NCBI GenBank assembly: GCA_951812975.1
Contig: CATOTC010000003.1
Span: 124,001 to 188,000, forward strand
DNA from: an uncultured Acidimicrobiales bacterium
Lineage (GTDB): Bacteria; Actinomycetota; Acidimicrobiia; Acidimicrobiales; Aldehydirespiratoraceae
Length of the DNA stretch: 64,000 nt
Direction of reading: 5' to 3'
Shown: positions 42,816 to 52,648 of the stretch, piece by piece
How the letters are laid out: each line of letters starts with the position of its first letter
Numbering within the stretch: position 1 is the stretch's first letter
Notes under the pieces: generated by a model
What the model was told of the DNA's origin: nothing
Database searches by the model: none
Seen by the model: only the letters and a program-made list of their open reading frames with translations
Translations under genes and position numbers: made by a program

Positions 42816-43586
42816 TCAGACCGAGTCTTTAGCCGAGCTGCTGCGTCGCTCGCCCCGCAGGAAAGCGTCGCGGGCTTCGTCGCCCAAGCCGTGCAGATTG
42901 AGTTCAAACGTGAACCCCTGCTCCAAGCGGTAGCTGCGGCTGGGATCATCATCGATGCCAATCAGGGACGCCTTGGCCGCCCGCATCACGGTCGGATGCT
43001 TCGATGCGATGACCGAGGCGACCTCACGGGCATTGTCCATCAGTTCGGCCGCATCGACGACACGCAGCACGGTCCCCCAGCGCTCAAGCTGTTCTGCCGC
43101 CACCGGCTCGCAGCTGTAGAGCATCCAGCGAAGGTGCTTCTCGGGTACCAGCCGTGCCAGATAGCTCGCTGCCCCGAGCGCGCCGTTGTCGATCTCGGGG
43201 AGCCCGAAACGCGCACCCCTTGCCGCCACCACGATGTCGGCGCTTCCGGCGAGTCCGATGCCGGTGCCGAAGCAGAAGTCGTTGACCGCGCAGACAACCG
43301 GCACCGCGCACCCGTAGACGGCTCGAAACGCGCCGAGGCAGGCCCGGTTGACCTCGATGATGCCCGAGTTGCCGGGCATCTGTTGCATCTCTTTGATGTC
43401 GACCCCGGCGCAGAATCCCCGTCCGGTTGCGGTCAGGATGACAGCCGACACTTCGCTGCGGTGCTCGATGCCGTTCAGGATCTCCGCTAGTCGGTCCGTG
43501 TCGGCAATCGGCAGGGCGTTGACCTTCGGGTTGTCCATCACCAACTCGAGGACACCGTCCTCGCTCAGAGACTCGTGAATGGTCAT
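42816..43586 (-). CDS. enoyl-CoA hydratase/isomerase family protein
   Basis: A 256-residue crotonase-fold enzyme acting on acyl-CoA. The first oxyanion loop is FCAGVDIKEMQQ and the second is FCFGTGIGLAGSADIVVA with FGLPEIDNGALGA. The position normally held by one catalytic Glu reads PEIDNG, so hydratase versus isomerase activity is uncertain. It starts in a 4-nt overlap with the thiolase gene stop, forming a thiolase-crotonase unit with the DUF35 gene upstream. Confidence 0.88.
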   Translation of the reverse strand: MTIHESLSEDGVLELVMDNPKVNALPIADTDRLAEILNGIEHRSEVSAVILTATGRGFCAGVDIKEMQQMPGNSGIIEVNRACLGAFRAVYGCAVPVVCAVNDFCFGTGIGLAGSADIVVAARGARFGLPEIDNGALGAASYLARLVPEKHLRWMLYSCEPVAAEQLERWGTVLRVVDAAELMDNAREVASVIASKHPTVMRAAKASLIGIDDDPSRSYRLEQGFTFELNLHGLGDEARDAFLRGERRSSSAKDSV

Positions 43587-44770
43587 CGGCGCACCAACAC
43601 AGACGAACCATGGCCGAACAGGCCCTGGTTGGCGGTTATCCCGACCCTCGCTCCCTCGACCTGACGGGCCTGCGCCTGACCCCGCAGCTGCCAGGTCAGC
43701 TCACATACCTGGGCGATCGCCTGGGCGGGAACCGCCTCCCCGAAAGCACCGAGACCGCCGCTGGGATTCACCGGCAGGCGGCCCCCGATCGTGGTGACGC
43801 CGTCGCGCAGAAGTTTCTCCGCCTCGCCCACCTCGCAGAACCCGAGTTGCTCATACCAGTCGAGTTCCAGCGCAGACGAAAGGTCGTAGACCTCGGCCAC
43901 ATCGACATCGGAGGGACCGAGGCCGGCCTCGGCATAGACACGGTCTCCGATCGAGGCCTTGAAGCCCCGGTCGGGAGGCGCAGTCTCCCCCGCAGAGTCT
44001 GTGGCCAGATAGGGCAGGTCGATGACGGTGTCCGGAAAGGTCGGCGTGACAGTCGAGATGCCCGCGACCCGCACCGGGTCGCTCACGCCGTGAGCCCGTG
44101 CGTAGTCCATCGACGACACCACCATCGCCGCTCCGCCATCGGAGGTCGCACAGATGTCGAGCAGGCGCAGAGGATCGGACACGACCGGAGAGTTCGCCAC
44201 ATCGTCGATGTCGTACTCCTTGGTGAACCGAGCCCTGGGGTTGTGAACCGAGTGGCGGGAGTTCTTGACTTTCACCCTGACGAAGTCCTCGGAGGTGGCG
44301 CCGTAGAGGTCCATTCGGCGTCGGGCTTGAAGACCGAAATACACCGGGTTGGTCGCGCCGACGAGCTTGAAGCGCAGCCAGTCCATGTCGTCGGGACGGT
44401 CACCTTCATTCGGCGCCAGAAAGCCCTTGGGAGTGGTGTCGGCACCCACCACGAGTGCCACGTCGGTCGCCCCCGAGAGAATCTGCCCCCGCGCAACCGA
44501 CAGAGCGGTGGCGCCGGAGGCACAGGCCGCATAGGACGACGCCACCTGCGCGCCGTTGAAACCCAGGGCCCGGGCGAATGTCGAGCCTGCAACGTAACCG
44601 GGGTATCCGCAGCGAACAGTGATCGCCCCCGAAACGAAACCGACGTCGTTCCAGTCGACACCGGCGTCGCGGAGCGCCTCGTTGGCCGCGGCCGTGCCGT
44701 ACTCGACGAAGTTGCGGCCCCACTTTCCCCACGGGTGCATGCCGACACCGAGGATGGCGATCTCTTCCAT
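43583..44770 (-). CDS. thiolase-family / lipid-transfer-type acyl-CoA protein
   Basis: A 395-residue thiolase-fold protein: AILGVGMHPWGKWG, NEALRDAGVDWNDVGFVSGA, active-site-type Cys in SSYAACASGATALSVARG, and late SGGLGAFGEAVPAQAIAQVC. It resembles SCP2/Ltp-type thiolases that cleave steroid side chains or branched acyl-CoAs, which need a DUF35 (OB-fold) partner; that partner is encoded just upstream. Whether this member cleaves, condenses or is a retro-aldolase cannot be decided from motifs. Confidence 0.88.
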   Translation of the reverse strand: MEEIAILGVGMHPWGKWGRNFVEYGTAAANEALRDAGVDWNDVGFVSGAITVRCGYPGYVAGSTFARALGFNGAQVASSYAACASGATALSVARGQILSGATDVALVVGADTTPKGFLAPNEGDRPDDMDWLRFKLVGATNPVYFGLQARRRMDLYGATSEDFVRVKVKNSRHSVHNPRARFTKEYDIDDVANSPVVSDPLRLLDICATSDGGAAMVVSSMDYARAHGVSDPVRVAGISTVTPTFPDTVIDLPYLATDSAGETAPPDRGFKASIGDRVYAEAGLGPSDVDVAEVYDLSSALELDWYEQLGFCEVGEAEKLLRDGVTTIGGRLPVNPSGGLGAFGEAVPAQAIAQVCELTWQLRGQAQARQVEGARVGITANQGLFGHGSSVLVRR

Positions 44771-44786
44771 CAGCTCAACCCTTCCA

Positions 44787-45302
44787 TCACGCTTGCACCT
44801 CTACAGGTCTCCACTTCCACACCATGTATTCGTGTTCATCATCCTCGTAGAGGGTGTCGATGACCAACTCGACTTCTGTGCCGACACTGAGATCATCGGG
44901 AGTGACGCCCGCCACGCACTGCCCCAGGATCACCATCTGCTCTTTCTCGAGTTCGACTGCGGCGATGGTGATCGGTTCGTACGGGTCGGTCGCAGCCACG
45001 AACGGCGGAGGCGGCTGGTAGTTGCTCGTCGTGTAAGACCAGACCTTGCCGCGCCGCGACAACAGCACCTCCTCAAGATCTTGTGGACCGTTGACGGCCG
45101 GATCGCCGCCGGCAAGGTGTTTGGGGAAGAAGTAGGTCTGACGGCCGGAGAGCTTGGCCCCGATCAGGTGCGGCTCGCCCTCGGTGGTGTGCATCCCCTC
45201 CACAACAGGCACCCGGGACTTGACCCGTGCGCCTTCGTCGCCGGTATCGGCGGTGTCGGCGCCTTCGGATGCGGATACGGATACGGAACTGTCCGGGGTC
45301 AT
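44787..45302 (-). CDS. DUF35 OB-fold protein, thiolase partner
   Basis: A 171-residue protein from ATG 45302 with a disordered acidic N-terminus (MTPDSSVSVSASEGADTADT). The OB fold has RRGKVWSYTTSNYQPPPPFV, DPYEPITIAAVELEKEQMVI and LSVGTEVELVIDTL. DUF35 proteins normally have a rubredoxin-like CxxC zinc ribbon before the OB fold. Here that stretch (YFFPKHLAGGDPAVNGPQDL) has no cysteines, so the ribbon is lost or degenerate. It lies 16 nt upstream of the thiolase gene and is divergent from the gene at 45355. Confidence 0.85.
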   Translation of the reverse strand: MTPDSSVSVSASEGADTADTGDEGARVKSRVPVVEGMHTTEGEPHLIGAKLSGRQTYFFPKHLAGGDPAVNGPQDLEEVLLSRRGKVWSYTTSNYQPPPPFVAATDPYEPITIAAVELEKEQMVILGQCVAGVTPDDLSVGTEVELVIDTLYEDDEHEYMVWKWRPVEVQA

Positions 45303-45354
45303 TGTGATCTCCTGATCTGACGCACAGCCAGAGTACCGGTTACCTTGCCTGAGT

Positions 45355-46488
45355 ATGAACGCAGAGAACCCCAACCCCCAACGGTCGATCTCGAGTGCTG
45401 ATGACTTTCCATTGCACCAGACGTCGGAGTACATCCGCCACGCAGCGACTTCGGACCGGAACTTCTATGACCGCTACTACTTCAACCTGCATCCCTCGAG
45501 CGACGAGTACTTCGCCATCTTCGGACTGGGCCAGTACCCCAACCTCGGCACCACCGACACCTTCCTGGCGGTGACGCAGGGCGGCATCCAGCGGGTCATG
45601 CGAGCGTCGAAACCGTTGAGTGACCGCTTCGACATCTCAGTCGGGCCGTTGCGGATCGAGATCATCGACCCCCTCGAGAAGCTCAGGGTCGTGGTCGATC
45701 CCAACGACGCAGACATCGCCATGGACGTCACCTGGACGGCTTCACACCGTGCCTTCGAAGAGCCGCGTCAGTATCTGCGCACCAAGGGGACCGTGGTGTT
45801 CGACACTCAGCGTTTCGCCCAACTCGGCCGATGGGAGGGCACGTTGAACATTGCCGGCGAGGATTTCGCCGTGTCACCTGAGAACTGCGGCGGGTCACGG
45901 GACCGTTCTTGGGGCGTGCGCCCAGTCGGCGAGCAGCAACCCGACGGCATCCGCCAGAACATCTCGGTGATGGCCGGAATGTGGAACTACATGCCGATGG
46001 ACTTCGAGGACCACTCGATCATCTACATGTGCCACGAGGAACCCTCCGGGAACCGCCCGCTGGAGGAGGGAGTCCGAGTGTGGCACGACGAGGCGCGCGG
46101 CCACGACTGGCTGGGTCGGCCGGAGTGGTCCCACGACCTGGTCAGCGGGACCCGCCTGCTGTCGGGGAGCCGCATCAGCTTCCCCGAAGCGCCGGAGGGC
46201 CCGATCACCGTCGAGGCGAGGCCGCTGGTCACGAACTTCATCTCACTGGGCACCGGTTACGGGATGGACGCGGACTGGCGCCACGGCATGTGGCAGGGCG
46301 AGAGCGAAGTCGTCCAAGCCCTGGAATACGAGGTTGATGAGATAGCTGCGCTGGCCCAGTACGGAGTCGTCGATTCGGTCGGGCAGTTCAGCTACAACGG
46401 CAACACCGGATACGGCCTCTACGAGCACGGTTTCTTCGGCCCCTTCGAGAAGCTGAACCTGCAAGAAGTCGGCGACCTGTTCCCATAA
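45355..46488 (+). CDS. uncharacterised lipocalin-like (AttH/CrtC-like) protein
   Basis: A 377-residue soluble protein with no signal or membrane segment. Repeating beta-rich segments such as FAIFGLGQYPNLGTTDTFLA, RTKGTVVFDTQRFAQLGRWE and GSRDRSWGVRPVGEQQPDGI suggest a double lipocalin-like barrel, as in AttH/CrtC-type hydratases. The 'GGSRDRSWGVR' segment is common in actinobacterial proteins of this kind found among steroid and lipid genes. Function unknown. It is divergent from the DUF35-thiolase-crotonase unit with 52 nt between starts. Confidence 0.6.
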   Translation: MNAENPNPQRSISSADDFPLHQTSEYIRHAATSDRNFYDRYYFNLHPSSDEYFAIFGLGQYPNLGTTDTFLAVTQGGIQRVMRASKPLSDRFDISVGPLRIEIIDPLEKLRVVVDPNDADIAMDVTWTASHRAFEEPRQYLRTKGTVVFDTQRFAQLGRWEGTLNIAGEDFAVSPENCGGSRDRSWGVRPVGEQQPDGIRQNISVMAGMWNYMPMDFEDHSIIYMCHEEPSGNRPLEEGVRVWHDEARGHDWLGRPEWSHDLVSGTRLLSGSRISFPEAPEGPITVEARPLVTNFISLGTGYGMDADWRHGMWQGESEVVQALEYEVDEIAALAQYGVVDSVGQFSYNGNTGYGLYEHGFFGPFEKLNLQEVGDLFP

Positions 46489-46610
46489 GCAGCGTCGCCC
46501 GATCAGCGTCTCTTGAGCAACGTCTCTTAAGCTTCACCCCGCAGCCCCCGTTCCGGGCCGTGACGGCCGGTCGAGCGCGGTGAACGAGGGCGGGAAGTAA
46601 CGTCGGCACT

Positions 46611-47453
46611 GTGACCTCGTCACTTCCACCACCGCCCGGCTCGCGTTCTGCCTCGGTTTCTTCGTTGCCGCCCCCTCCTCCCCCACCTGCCAACCGCGCG
46701 AAACCGGGGCGGTTCTCGGGACGGACCCCACCGAGATATCCAGAATGGTTGAGGTGGGGCCTCGGAGACTTTTGGATCGCCGGCGGGATCTACCTCCTCG
46801 TCAGCATCGTGTTGGGGGTGATCCTCCTCCTCGACGATCGCGGTATTTTCTCTTCCAGCAGTGCTTCCACCATCAGCGACGCTTGGCTTGTCGCTCTGAT
46901 CGTCATACCCCCGCTGGTACAGGTCAGCTATGTGATCTTGGCTGTTCGACACAAGGGCCGAGGTCTCGCAGCAGACCTCAGCTGGCGCTTCAAACCCGTC
47001 GACTTGGCTATCGGCTTAGTGCTCTTCTTGATCGCTGTCGTGCTCTCCGTCTTGGTGACTGTGGCAATGGAAGTGCTCTTCGGAATCTCTCCAACTGCTG
47101 CTCTGGTCGACATGATCCAGGACGGCGACGGCACCGCTACGGGCATAACCGGCGGGATCGTGGTGCTGGCCGTACTTGTCGCTCTCCTCATACCCGTCAT
47201 GGAGGAGATCGTCTATCGCGGGCTGCTTTGGAGCGCGCTCGAGAAACGAGGCATGCGCGAGGAAGCAATACTTGTCGTTACCAGCCTGATCTTTGCCGCA
47301 GTGCATCTCGAACCGACCCGCTTCCCGATTCTGTTCGTACTCGGCCTCGCGCTCGGTTATGGACGAATCCAAACGGGCAGGATCGGTTCGTGCATCGCAA
47401 CCCACATCTATCTCAATTCCACGGCCATGATTGCTCTGCTTGCCACCCTGTAA
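46611..47453 (+). CDS. CPBP-family intramembrane glutamic endopeptidase
   Basis: A 280-residue membrane protein with a GTG start. It has a Pro/Ser-rich N-terminus and about seven hydrophobic segments. The CPBP (ABI/CAAX-type) motif EEIVYRGLLW lies near residue 200, followed by SLIFAAVHLEP and IGSCIATHIYLNS with the two histidine motifs. Such proteins are intramembrane proteases; the substrate is unknown. It ends 61 nt upstream of gcvP. Confidence 0.88.
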   Translation: MTSSLPPPPGSRSASVSSLPPPPPPPANRAKPGRFSGRTPPRYPEWLRWGLGDFWIAGGIYLLVSIVLGVILLLDDRGIFSSSSASTISDAWLVALIVIPPLVQVSYVILAVRHKGRGLAADLSWRFKPVDLAIGLVLFLIAVVLSVLVTVAMEVLFGISPTAALVDMIQDGDGTATGITGGIVVLAVLVALLIPVMEEIVYRGLLWSALEKRGMREEAILVVTSLIFAAVHLEPTRFPILFVLGLALGYGRIQTGRIGSCIATHIYLNSTAMIALLATL

Positions 47454-47514
47454 AACTGCTTCGTGATAGCCTCAACCTTCGTTCGCCGACAGTCCCCCGT
47501 CTAAAGTTGTCGCC

Positions 47515-50400
47515 ATGACCGCACACGACCATTGGACGCCGCTCGTAGATCTTGAGGGCAAGAAAGCCTTCGTGGGTCGCCATATTGGGCCCCCCGAAGC
47601 CGAGAAAGCCCAGATGCTGGCTGCTCTCGGCGTCAGTTCGATGGAGGAACTGATCGACGCCACGGTGCCCGAAGACATCAGAATGTCTGAACCGTTGGAC
47701 CTCCCCTCCGGCGTCGGGCAGACCGCCGCCCAGAATCTCCTTCGAGCCATCGCCCGGTCCAACCAGATCCGCACATCGCTGATCGGGATGGGTTACCACG
47801 AGACCATCACTCCCCCGGTGATCCGACGCAACATCTTGGAGAACCCCGGTTGGTACACCGCATACACTCCCTATCAGCCTGAGATCTCCCAGGGCCGCCT
47901 CGAAGCGCTGCTCAACTTCCAGACGATGGTGGCAGAGCTCACCGGGATGGACTTGGCCAACGCTTCGCTGCTCGACGAAGCCACAGCCGTTGCTGAAGCC
48001 ATGACCATGCTGCATCGGGTCAGTCGGGGAAGGACTGGTGACTGCTTCCTGATCGATGCCGAGTGCCATCCCCAGACGATCGCGGTGGTGGAGACCAGAG
48101 CAGAACCGATCGACCTCAAGACCGTTGTCGGCGACCCGGCGAGCGCGGACCTCAGCGGCGTATACGCAGTTGTGGTGCAGTACCCGGGGACCACCGGCGT
48201 GGTCCCAGACCTCGAGGCGATCATCGAACGGGCGCACGCCAACGACACCCTCGTGGCTGTGGCTGCTGATCCGCTGGCCCTGGTCGTGCTGGCACCGCCC
48301 GGAGACTTCGGTGCCGATGTGGTTGTTGGGAGCACTCAGCGCTTCGGGATACAGATGGGTTTCGGCGGCCCGCACGCCGCATACTTCGCGGTGCGTGAGC
48401 AGCACCAGCGCTCGCTGCCCGGCCGGCTCGTGGGAGTCTCCCGCGACACCGGGGACCGGCGGGCTCTGCGGCTGGCGTTGCAGACTCGCGAACAGCACAT
48501 TCGCAGGGAGAAGGCCACATCCAACATCTGCACCTCACAGGTGCTGCTGGCGGTGATGGCCTCGATGTTCGCCATTCATCACGGCCCGACCGGTCTGCGT
48601 CGGATCGCCATGCGGGTCAACCGCTTCGCGGCCGTGCTGGCGGACGGACTGCGCCGCGGCGGGCTCGACGTGGTGCATGAGGAGTTCTTCGACACGGTCT
48701 GCGTGCGTGTGCCCGGCCGCGCCGACAAGGTTCTGACGATCGCGCTGTCACAGGGGGTGAACCTGCGTCGGGTCGACGCCGACACCGTCTCAATAACACT
48801 CCACGAGACCACAACCCGGAACGTTATTGAGATTGTCTGGTCGGCTTTCGGCATCGACGGCGACGTCGGCTACCTCGACGTCCATGTCAGAGACCCGCGA
48901 CCGGTCAAATACCGGCGTGACACCCCCGCGCTGCAACACCCGATCTTCACCGCATACCACAGCGAAACCGACCTCGTGCGCTACATGCGCCGACTCGTCA
49001 ACCGCGACATCGCTCTGGATCGATCGATGATTCCGCTGGGCAGCTGCACCATGAAACTCAACGCGGCCACCGAGATGGAGCCGGTGAGCTGGCCCGAACT
49101 CGCACGCATTCATCCCTTCGCGCCAGTGGGTCAGACCGTCGGTTATCAACGGATGATCGACGAACTCGAACGTTGGCTGACCGAGATCACCGGATACGCG
49201 GCGGTCTCGCTTCAACCGAACTCCGGGGCCCAGGGAGAGCTGGCGGGGCTCTTGGCGATCCGCTCCTACCACCGGAGCCGCGGCGAGGCGCAGCGTGATG
49301 TGTGCCTGATCCCGTCGTCGGCGCACGGCACCAACGCGGCCAGCGCGGTGATGGCGGGAATGCGCGTCCTGGTGGTCAACTGCGACGACGAGGGCAACGT
49401 GGAGATCGCTCATCTCGACAAGCTCGTTAGCGAGCATCGCAATGAGCTCGCCGCCTTGATGATCACCTATCCCTCCACCCACGGAGTCTTCGAAGTCGAG
49501 GTGCGCCGGATCTGCGAAATGATCCACGACGCGGGCGGGCAGGTGTACCTCGACGGCGCCAACCTCAACGCCATGGTGGGTCTGGCCCAGCCCGGAAAAT
49601 TCGGTGCCGACGTGTCGCACCTCAACCTGCACAAGACCTTCTGCATTCCCCATGGCGGCGGCGGTCCCGGAATCGGCCCGATCGGCGTCGGAGAGCACCT
49701 GGTTCCGTTCCTTCCGAACCATCCGTCGACGCCCGTCGCGGGCCCGCCGACGAGCCCTGGGCCGGTGGCGGCCGCACCGTGGGGGTCGGCCGGAATCTTG
49801 GCGATTCCCTGGATGTACATACGCATGATGGGAGCGAAAGGCCTGCGTCAGGCCACCGAGACCGCCATCCTCAACGCCAACTACATCGCCAAACGCCTCG
49901 AGGACTACTATCCGGTGCTCTACCGCGGCGCAAACGGCTGGGTGGCACACGAGTGCATCCTCGACACCAGGATCATCTGCGCCGAAGCTGGACTACGCGT
50001 CGACGACATAGCGAAACGCCTCATCGACTTCGGGTTCCACGCCCCGACCATGTCTTTCCCGGTGCCCGAGACGTTGATGGTCGAACCCACGGAATCGGAG
50101 AGCCTCGAGGAACTCGATCGATTCTGTGATGCCATGATCGCCATCCACGCCGAAGCTGAGCGAATCGTTGCCGGAGACTGGCCCGCAGACGACAACCCGC
50201 TCGTCAATGCCCCACACACCGCCAGTGATGTGACTGCTGATTCCTGGCCCCATCCCTATTCGCGCAAGGAAGCCGCCTTCCCCGAAGGCTGGGGGCGCGC
50301 CGACAAGTACTGGCCCCCGGTGAGCCGGATCGACGGTGTCTACGGCGACCGCAACCTGATGTGCTCATGCCCTCCGATGGATCTGCTCAGCGAGCAGTGA
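47515..50400 (+). CDS. gcvP: glycine dehydrogenase (decarboxylating), full-length P protein
   Basis: P protein of the glycine cleavage system, 961 residues, with both halves fused (not the split gcvPA/gcvPB form). The N-terminal half has [18 protein letters not shown] and [13 protein letters not shown]. The C-terminal half has [12 protein letters not shown] and the pyridoxal-phosphate lysine K707 in [20 protein letters not shown]. The H, T and L protein genes are not in the window. I see no glycine riboswitch in the 61 nt upstream. Confidence 0.97.
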   Translation: MTAHDHWTPLVDLEGKKAFVGRHIGPPEAEKAQMLAALGVSSMEELIDATVPEDIRMSEPLDLPSGVGQTAAQNLLRAIARSNQIRTSLIGMGYHETITPPVIRRNILENPGWYTAYTPYQPEISQGRLEALLNFQTMVAELTGMDLANASLLDEATAVAEAMTMLHRVSRGRTGDCFLIDAECHPQTIAVVETRAEPIDLKTVVGDPASADLSGVYAVVVQYPGTTGVVPDLEAIIERAHANDTLVAVAADPLALVVLAPPGDFGADVVVGSTQRFGIQMGFGGPHAAYFAVREQHQRSLPGRLVGVSRDTGDRRALRLALQTREQHIRREKATSNICTSQVLLAVMASMFAIHHGPTGLRRIAMRVNRFAAVLADGLRRGGLDVVHEEFFDTVCVRVPGRADKVLTIALSQGVNLRRVDADTVSITLHETTTRNVIEIVWSAFGIDGDVGYLDVHVRDPRPVKYRRDTPALQHPIFTAYHSETDLVRYMRRLVNRDIALDRSMIPLGSCTMKLNAATEMEPVSWPELARIHPFAPVGQTVGYQRMIDELERWLTEITGYAAVSLQPNSGAQGELAGLLAIRSYHRSRGEAQRDVCLIPSSAHGTNAASAVMAGMRVLVVNCDDEGNVEIAHLDKLVSEHRNELAALMITYPSTHGVFEVEVRRICEMIHDAGGQVYLDGANLNAMVGLAQPGKFGADVSHLNLHKTFCIPHGGGGPGIGPIGVGEHLVPFLPNHPSTPVAGPPTSPGPVAAAPWGSAGILAIPWMYIRMMGAKGLRQATETAILNANYIAKRLEDYYPVLYRGANGWVAHECILDTRIICAEAGLRVDDIAKRLIDFGFHAPTMSFPVPETLMVEPTESESLEELDRFCDAMIAIHAEAERIVAGDWPADDNPLVNAPHTASDVTADSWPHPYSRKEAAFPEGWGRADKYWPPVSRIDGVYGDRNLMCSCPPMDLLSEQ

Positions 50401-50467
50401 CCCGTAGCGGCTGATCAAGGCCGTGGCGAGTTCGATTCTCACGGCGACGCCGGATTAGGTTCGGTGG

Positions 50468-51277
50468 ATGGCAAATCCACAGCACGATCTCCTTGTTGAG
50501 CGGCAGGGCCACGCGATGGTCCTCACCATGAACCGTCCGGAGCGTTTCAATGCGATCACCGGGGCGATGTTGATCCGCATGTACGACGCCTACCAGGAAG
50601 CCTCCGCCGATCCCGACGTCCGCTGCATCGTGATCACCGGCGCCGGCGGCAACTTCTGTTCGGGGGCCGACCTCAGGGCCATGGCCGGCGACAGCCGCGA
50701 GGGTGATCCAATGGACACCAGGGCGCGCATGGCCGAGGACCCCGACATCGTCTACAAGGCGCTGTTTCGCCACTACCGTCCGACCAAGCCGATCATCGCT
50801 GCGGTGGAGGGTGTAGCGATAGCGGGAGGGACCGAACTGCTCCAGGCGATGGAGATCCGTGTGGCCGGTGAGAGCGCTCGTTTCGGTGTCAGCGAGGCGC
50901 GTTGGTCGCTGTATCCGATGGGCGGATCGGCGGTGAGGCTCCCCCGCCAGATCCCCTACACGCAGGCCGCTGAGATCCTTCTCACCGCCAAACACATCAG
51001 CGCTGCTGAAGCGAAGGAAATTGGCCTCATCGGCCATGTCGTCCCCGACGGTGCCGCGCTCGACAAGGCAATGGAGATCGCCGAGGTCGTCTCGGCCAAC
51101 GGGCCGCTGGCAACCGCGGCCATCACTCGCACTCTGCACGAATGTGACGGGATGGAACTCGACGAGGCGCTGCGCCACGAATGGGACTACGGTCAGGCGG
51201 TCTTCGCCTCCAACGATGCCAAGGAGGGCCCCAAGGCCTTCGCCGAGAAACGCAAACCCAACTTCACCGGAACCTGA
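50468..51277 (+). CDS. enoyl-CoA hydratase/isomerase family protein
   Basis: A 269-residue crotonase-fold enzyme: FNAITGAMLIRMYDAYQEAS, oxyanion loop FCSGADLRAMAG, then VEGVAIAGGTELLQAMEIRV and FGVSEARWSLYPMGGSAVRL. The second catalytic position is Glu in VSEARW. It probably acts in beta-oxidation or a related acyl-CoA pathway. It precedes the LLM oxidoreductase at 51354 by 76 nt; a KstR-like palindrome lies in that gap. Confidence 0.88.
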   Translation: MANPQHDLLVERQGHAMVLTMNRPERFNAITGAMLIRMYDAYQEASADPDVRCIVITGAGGNFCSGADLRAMAGDSREGDPMDTRARMAEDPDIVYKALFRHYRPTKPIIAAVEGVAIAGGTELLQAMEIRVAGESARFGVSEARWSLYPMGGSAVRLPRQIPYTQAAEILLTAKHISAAEAKEIGLIGHVVPDGAALDKAMEIAEVVSANGPLATAAITRTLHECDGMELDEALRHEWDYGQAVFASNDAKEGPKAFAEKRKPNFTGT

Positions 51278-51313
51278 TCTTGCACGCCCTTTGACCGTCG
51301 CCTAGATTCAATT

Positions 51314-51329
51314 CTAGAACTTGTTCTAG
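51314..51329. promoter_or_regulatory. perfect palindrome resembling a KstR-type operator
   Basis: CTAGAAC-TT-GTTCTAG, a 16-nt perfect inverted repeat 24 nt upstream of the LLM oxidoreductase start. The core TAGAACTTGTTCTA fits the TNNAACNNGTTNNA consensus of mycobacterial KstR, the TetR-family regulator of steroid catabolism. A ribosome site AGGAG follows. Confidence 0.55.
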
Positions 51330-51353
51330 TTATCCACTTCAGGAGAAAACACA

Positions 51354-52559
51354 ATGGAGTTCGGCCTCTTCTTCAACGGGTACCTGCCCGGTCCGGCGGC
51401 TCACGAAACCGAGTCAGAGCACCTGATGCTCATGCGCGAAGCGGAATACGCGATCCTCGCCGACAAATACAACTGGAAGTACGCCTGGTGTGGCGAACAC
51501 CACTGCCTCACCGAGTACAGCCACATGTCCGCCCCCTATCCCTTCATGGGGTACGTGGCCGCGAAGACCGACCGGATCCACCTCGGCTCAGCCATAACCT
51601 CGTTCCCCACAACCAAGGAACACCCGGTCCGGTTCGCCGAACGGGCCGCGATGTTGGACCACCTGACCGAGGGCCGCTTCGAGTTCGGCACCGGCCGCGG
51701 CGCGGGCAGCCACGAGGTCGCCACCTTCAACGGCACCGTGCTCTCCGAGACCAAGGCCATGTGGGACGAAGTGGCCCATGAGATCCCGCGCATGTGGGAA
51801 CAGAAGGACTACAGCCACCAGGGCGAGCACTTCTCGGTGCCGACGCCGCACAACATCCTGCCCAAGCCCTACGGCAAGGGGCACCCACCCATCTGGGTGG
51901 CCTGTGGCAACCCGGCGACCTTCGCCAAGGCCGGCGCGCACGGCATCGGTGCCATCGCCTTCAACTTCGAGCCGATCCACAACCTCAAGGGGCGTGTCGA
52001 GGCCTACAAGGAGGCATCGGAGAACGTGACCGACCAGATCGGCCAGTTCCAGAACAACAACGTGATGATGACCAACGCAGTCATCTGTCTCGAGGACCGC
52101 GACGAAGCCCGGGCCATGGCCAAGCGCAACCTCCGCGGCTACCGCGTCACCATGGTCAACATGTACCACGACTCCATGCCCAAGAGCCCCGATGCCGTCG
52201 TCTGGCCCAACGCCGTGCAGCGCTATGCGATGGACGACGAGACGCTCGACATGGCCATCAAGGGTGGTTTCATGCTCTGCGGCAACCCCGAGGAGGTCTG
52301 CGAACAGGTGGTGGCGTACCAGGATGTGGGATGCGACCAGGTCTGCTTCGGCACCCCCGACGAGGGCTACACCCATGACCAGACCCTCGAGATGATCGAG
52401 GTGTTCGGCAAGTACGTGATCCCCGAGTTCGACAACGACCCCGTCCACTCGACCACCCGCTACCGGGATAACGCCAAGCCCCAGTTCCCGGTGTTCAACG
52501 GCGACATCGACCCGGTCGTCGATGCGGCTGTGCCCCCGGCGTTCCCGATCTCCGTCTGA
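51354..52559 (+). CDS. LLM-class flavin-dependent oxidoreductase (bacterial luciferase-like)
   Basis: A 401-residue TIM-barrel monooxygenase: MEFGLFFNGYLPGPAAHETE, YAWCGEHHCLTEYSHMSAPY, RIHLGSAITSFPTTKEHPVR and EGRFEFGTGRGAGSHEVATF. This is the luciferase-like pattern in which FMNH2 or F420 supplies reducing power; it looks closer to FMN-dependent monooxygenases. The C-terminal extension (~350-401) is longer than minimal. It is likely controlled through the palindrome at 51314-51329. Substrate unknown; context suggests lipid or steroid oxidation. Confidence 0.88.
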   Translation: MEFGLFFNGYLPGPAAHETESEHLMLMREAEYAILADKYNWKYAWCGEHHCLTEYSHMSAPYPFMGYVAAKTDRIHLGSAITSFPTTKEHPVRFAERAAMLDHLTEGRFEFGTGRGAGSHEVATFNGTVLSETKAMWDEVAHEIPRMWEQKDYSHQGEHFSVPTPHNILPKPYGKGHPPIWVACGNPATFAKAGAHGIGAIAFNFEPIHNLKGRVEAYKEASENVTDQIGQFQNNNVMMTNAVICLEDRDEARAMAKRNLRGYRVTMVNMYHDSMPKSPDAVVWPNAVQRYAMDDETLDMAIKGGFMLCGNPEEVCEQVVAYQDVGCDQVCFGTPDEGYTHDQTLEMIEVFGKYVIPEFDNDPVHSTTRYRDNAKPQFPVFNGDIDPVVDAAVPPAFPISV

Positions 52560-52648
52560 TACTTGATCTGGCGCTGCCTGCCACGGTCCGGCCCGCTCAG
52601 GAATAGATTGCCTGCGGAGATCTTTGCTTTGGCTGCTAGAACAACCCG

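Noticed and set aside
47454..47514. Glycine riboswitch upstream of gcvP.
   Set aside because: Only 61 nt lie between the CPBP gene and gcvP, too short for the aptamer, and no matching sequence is seen.
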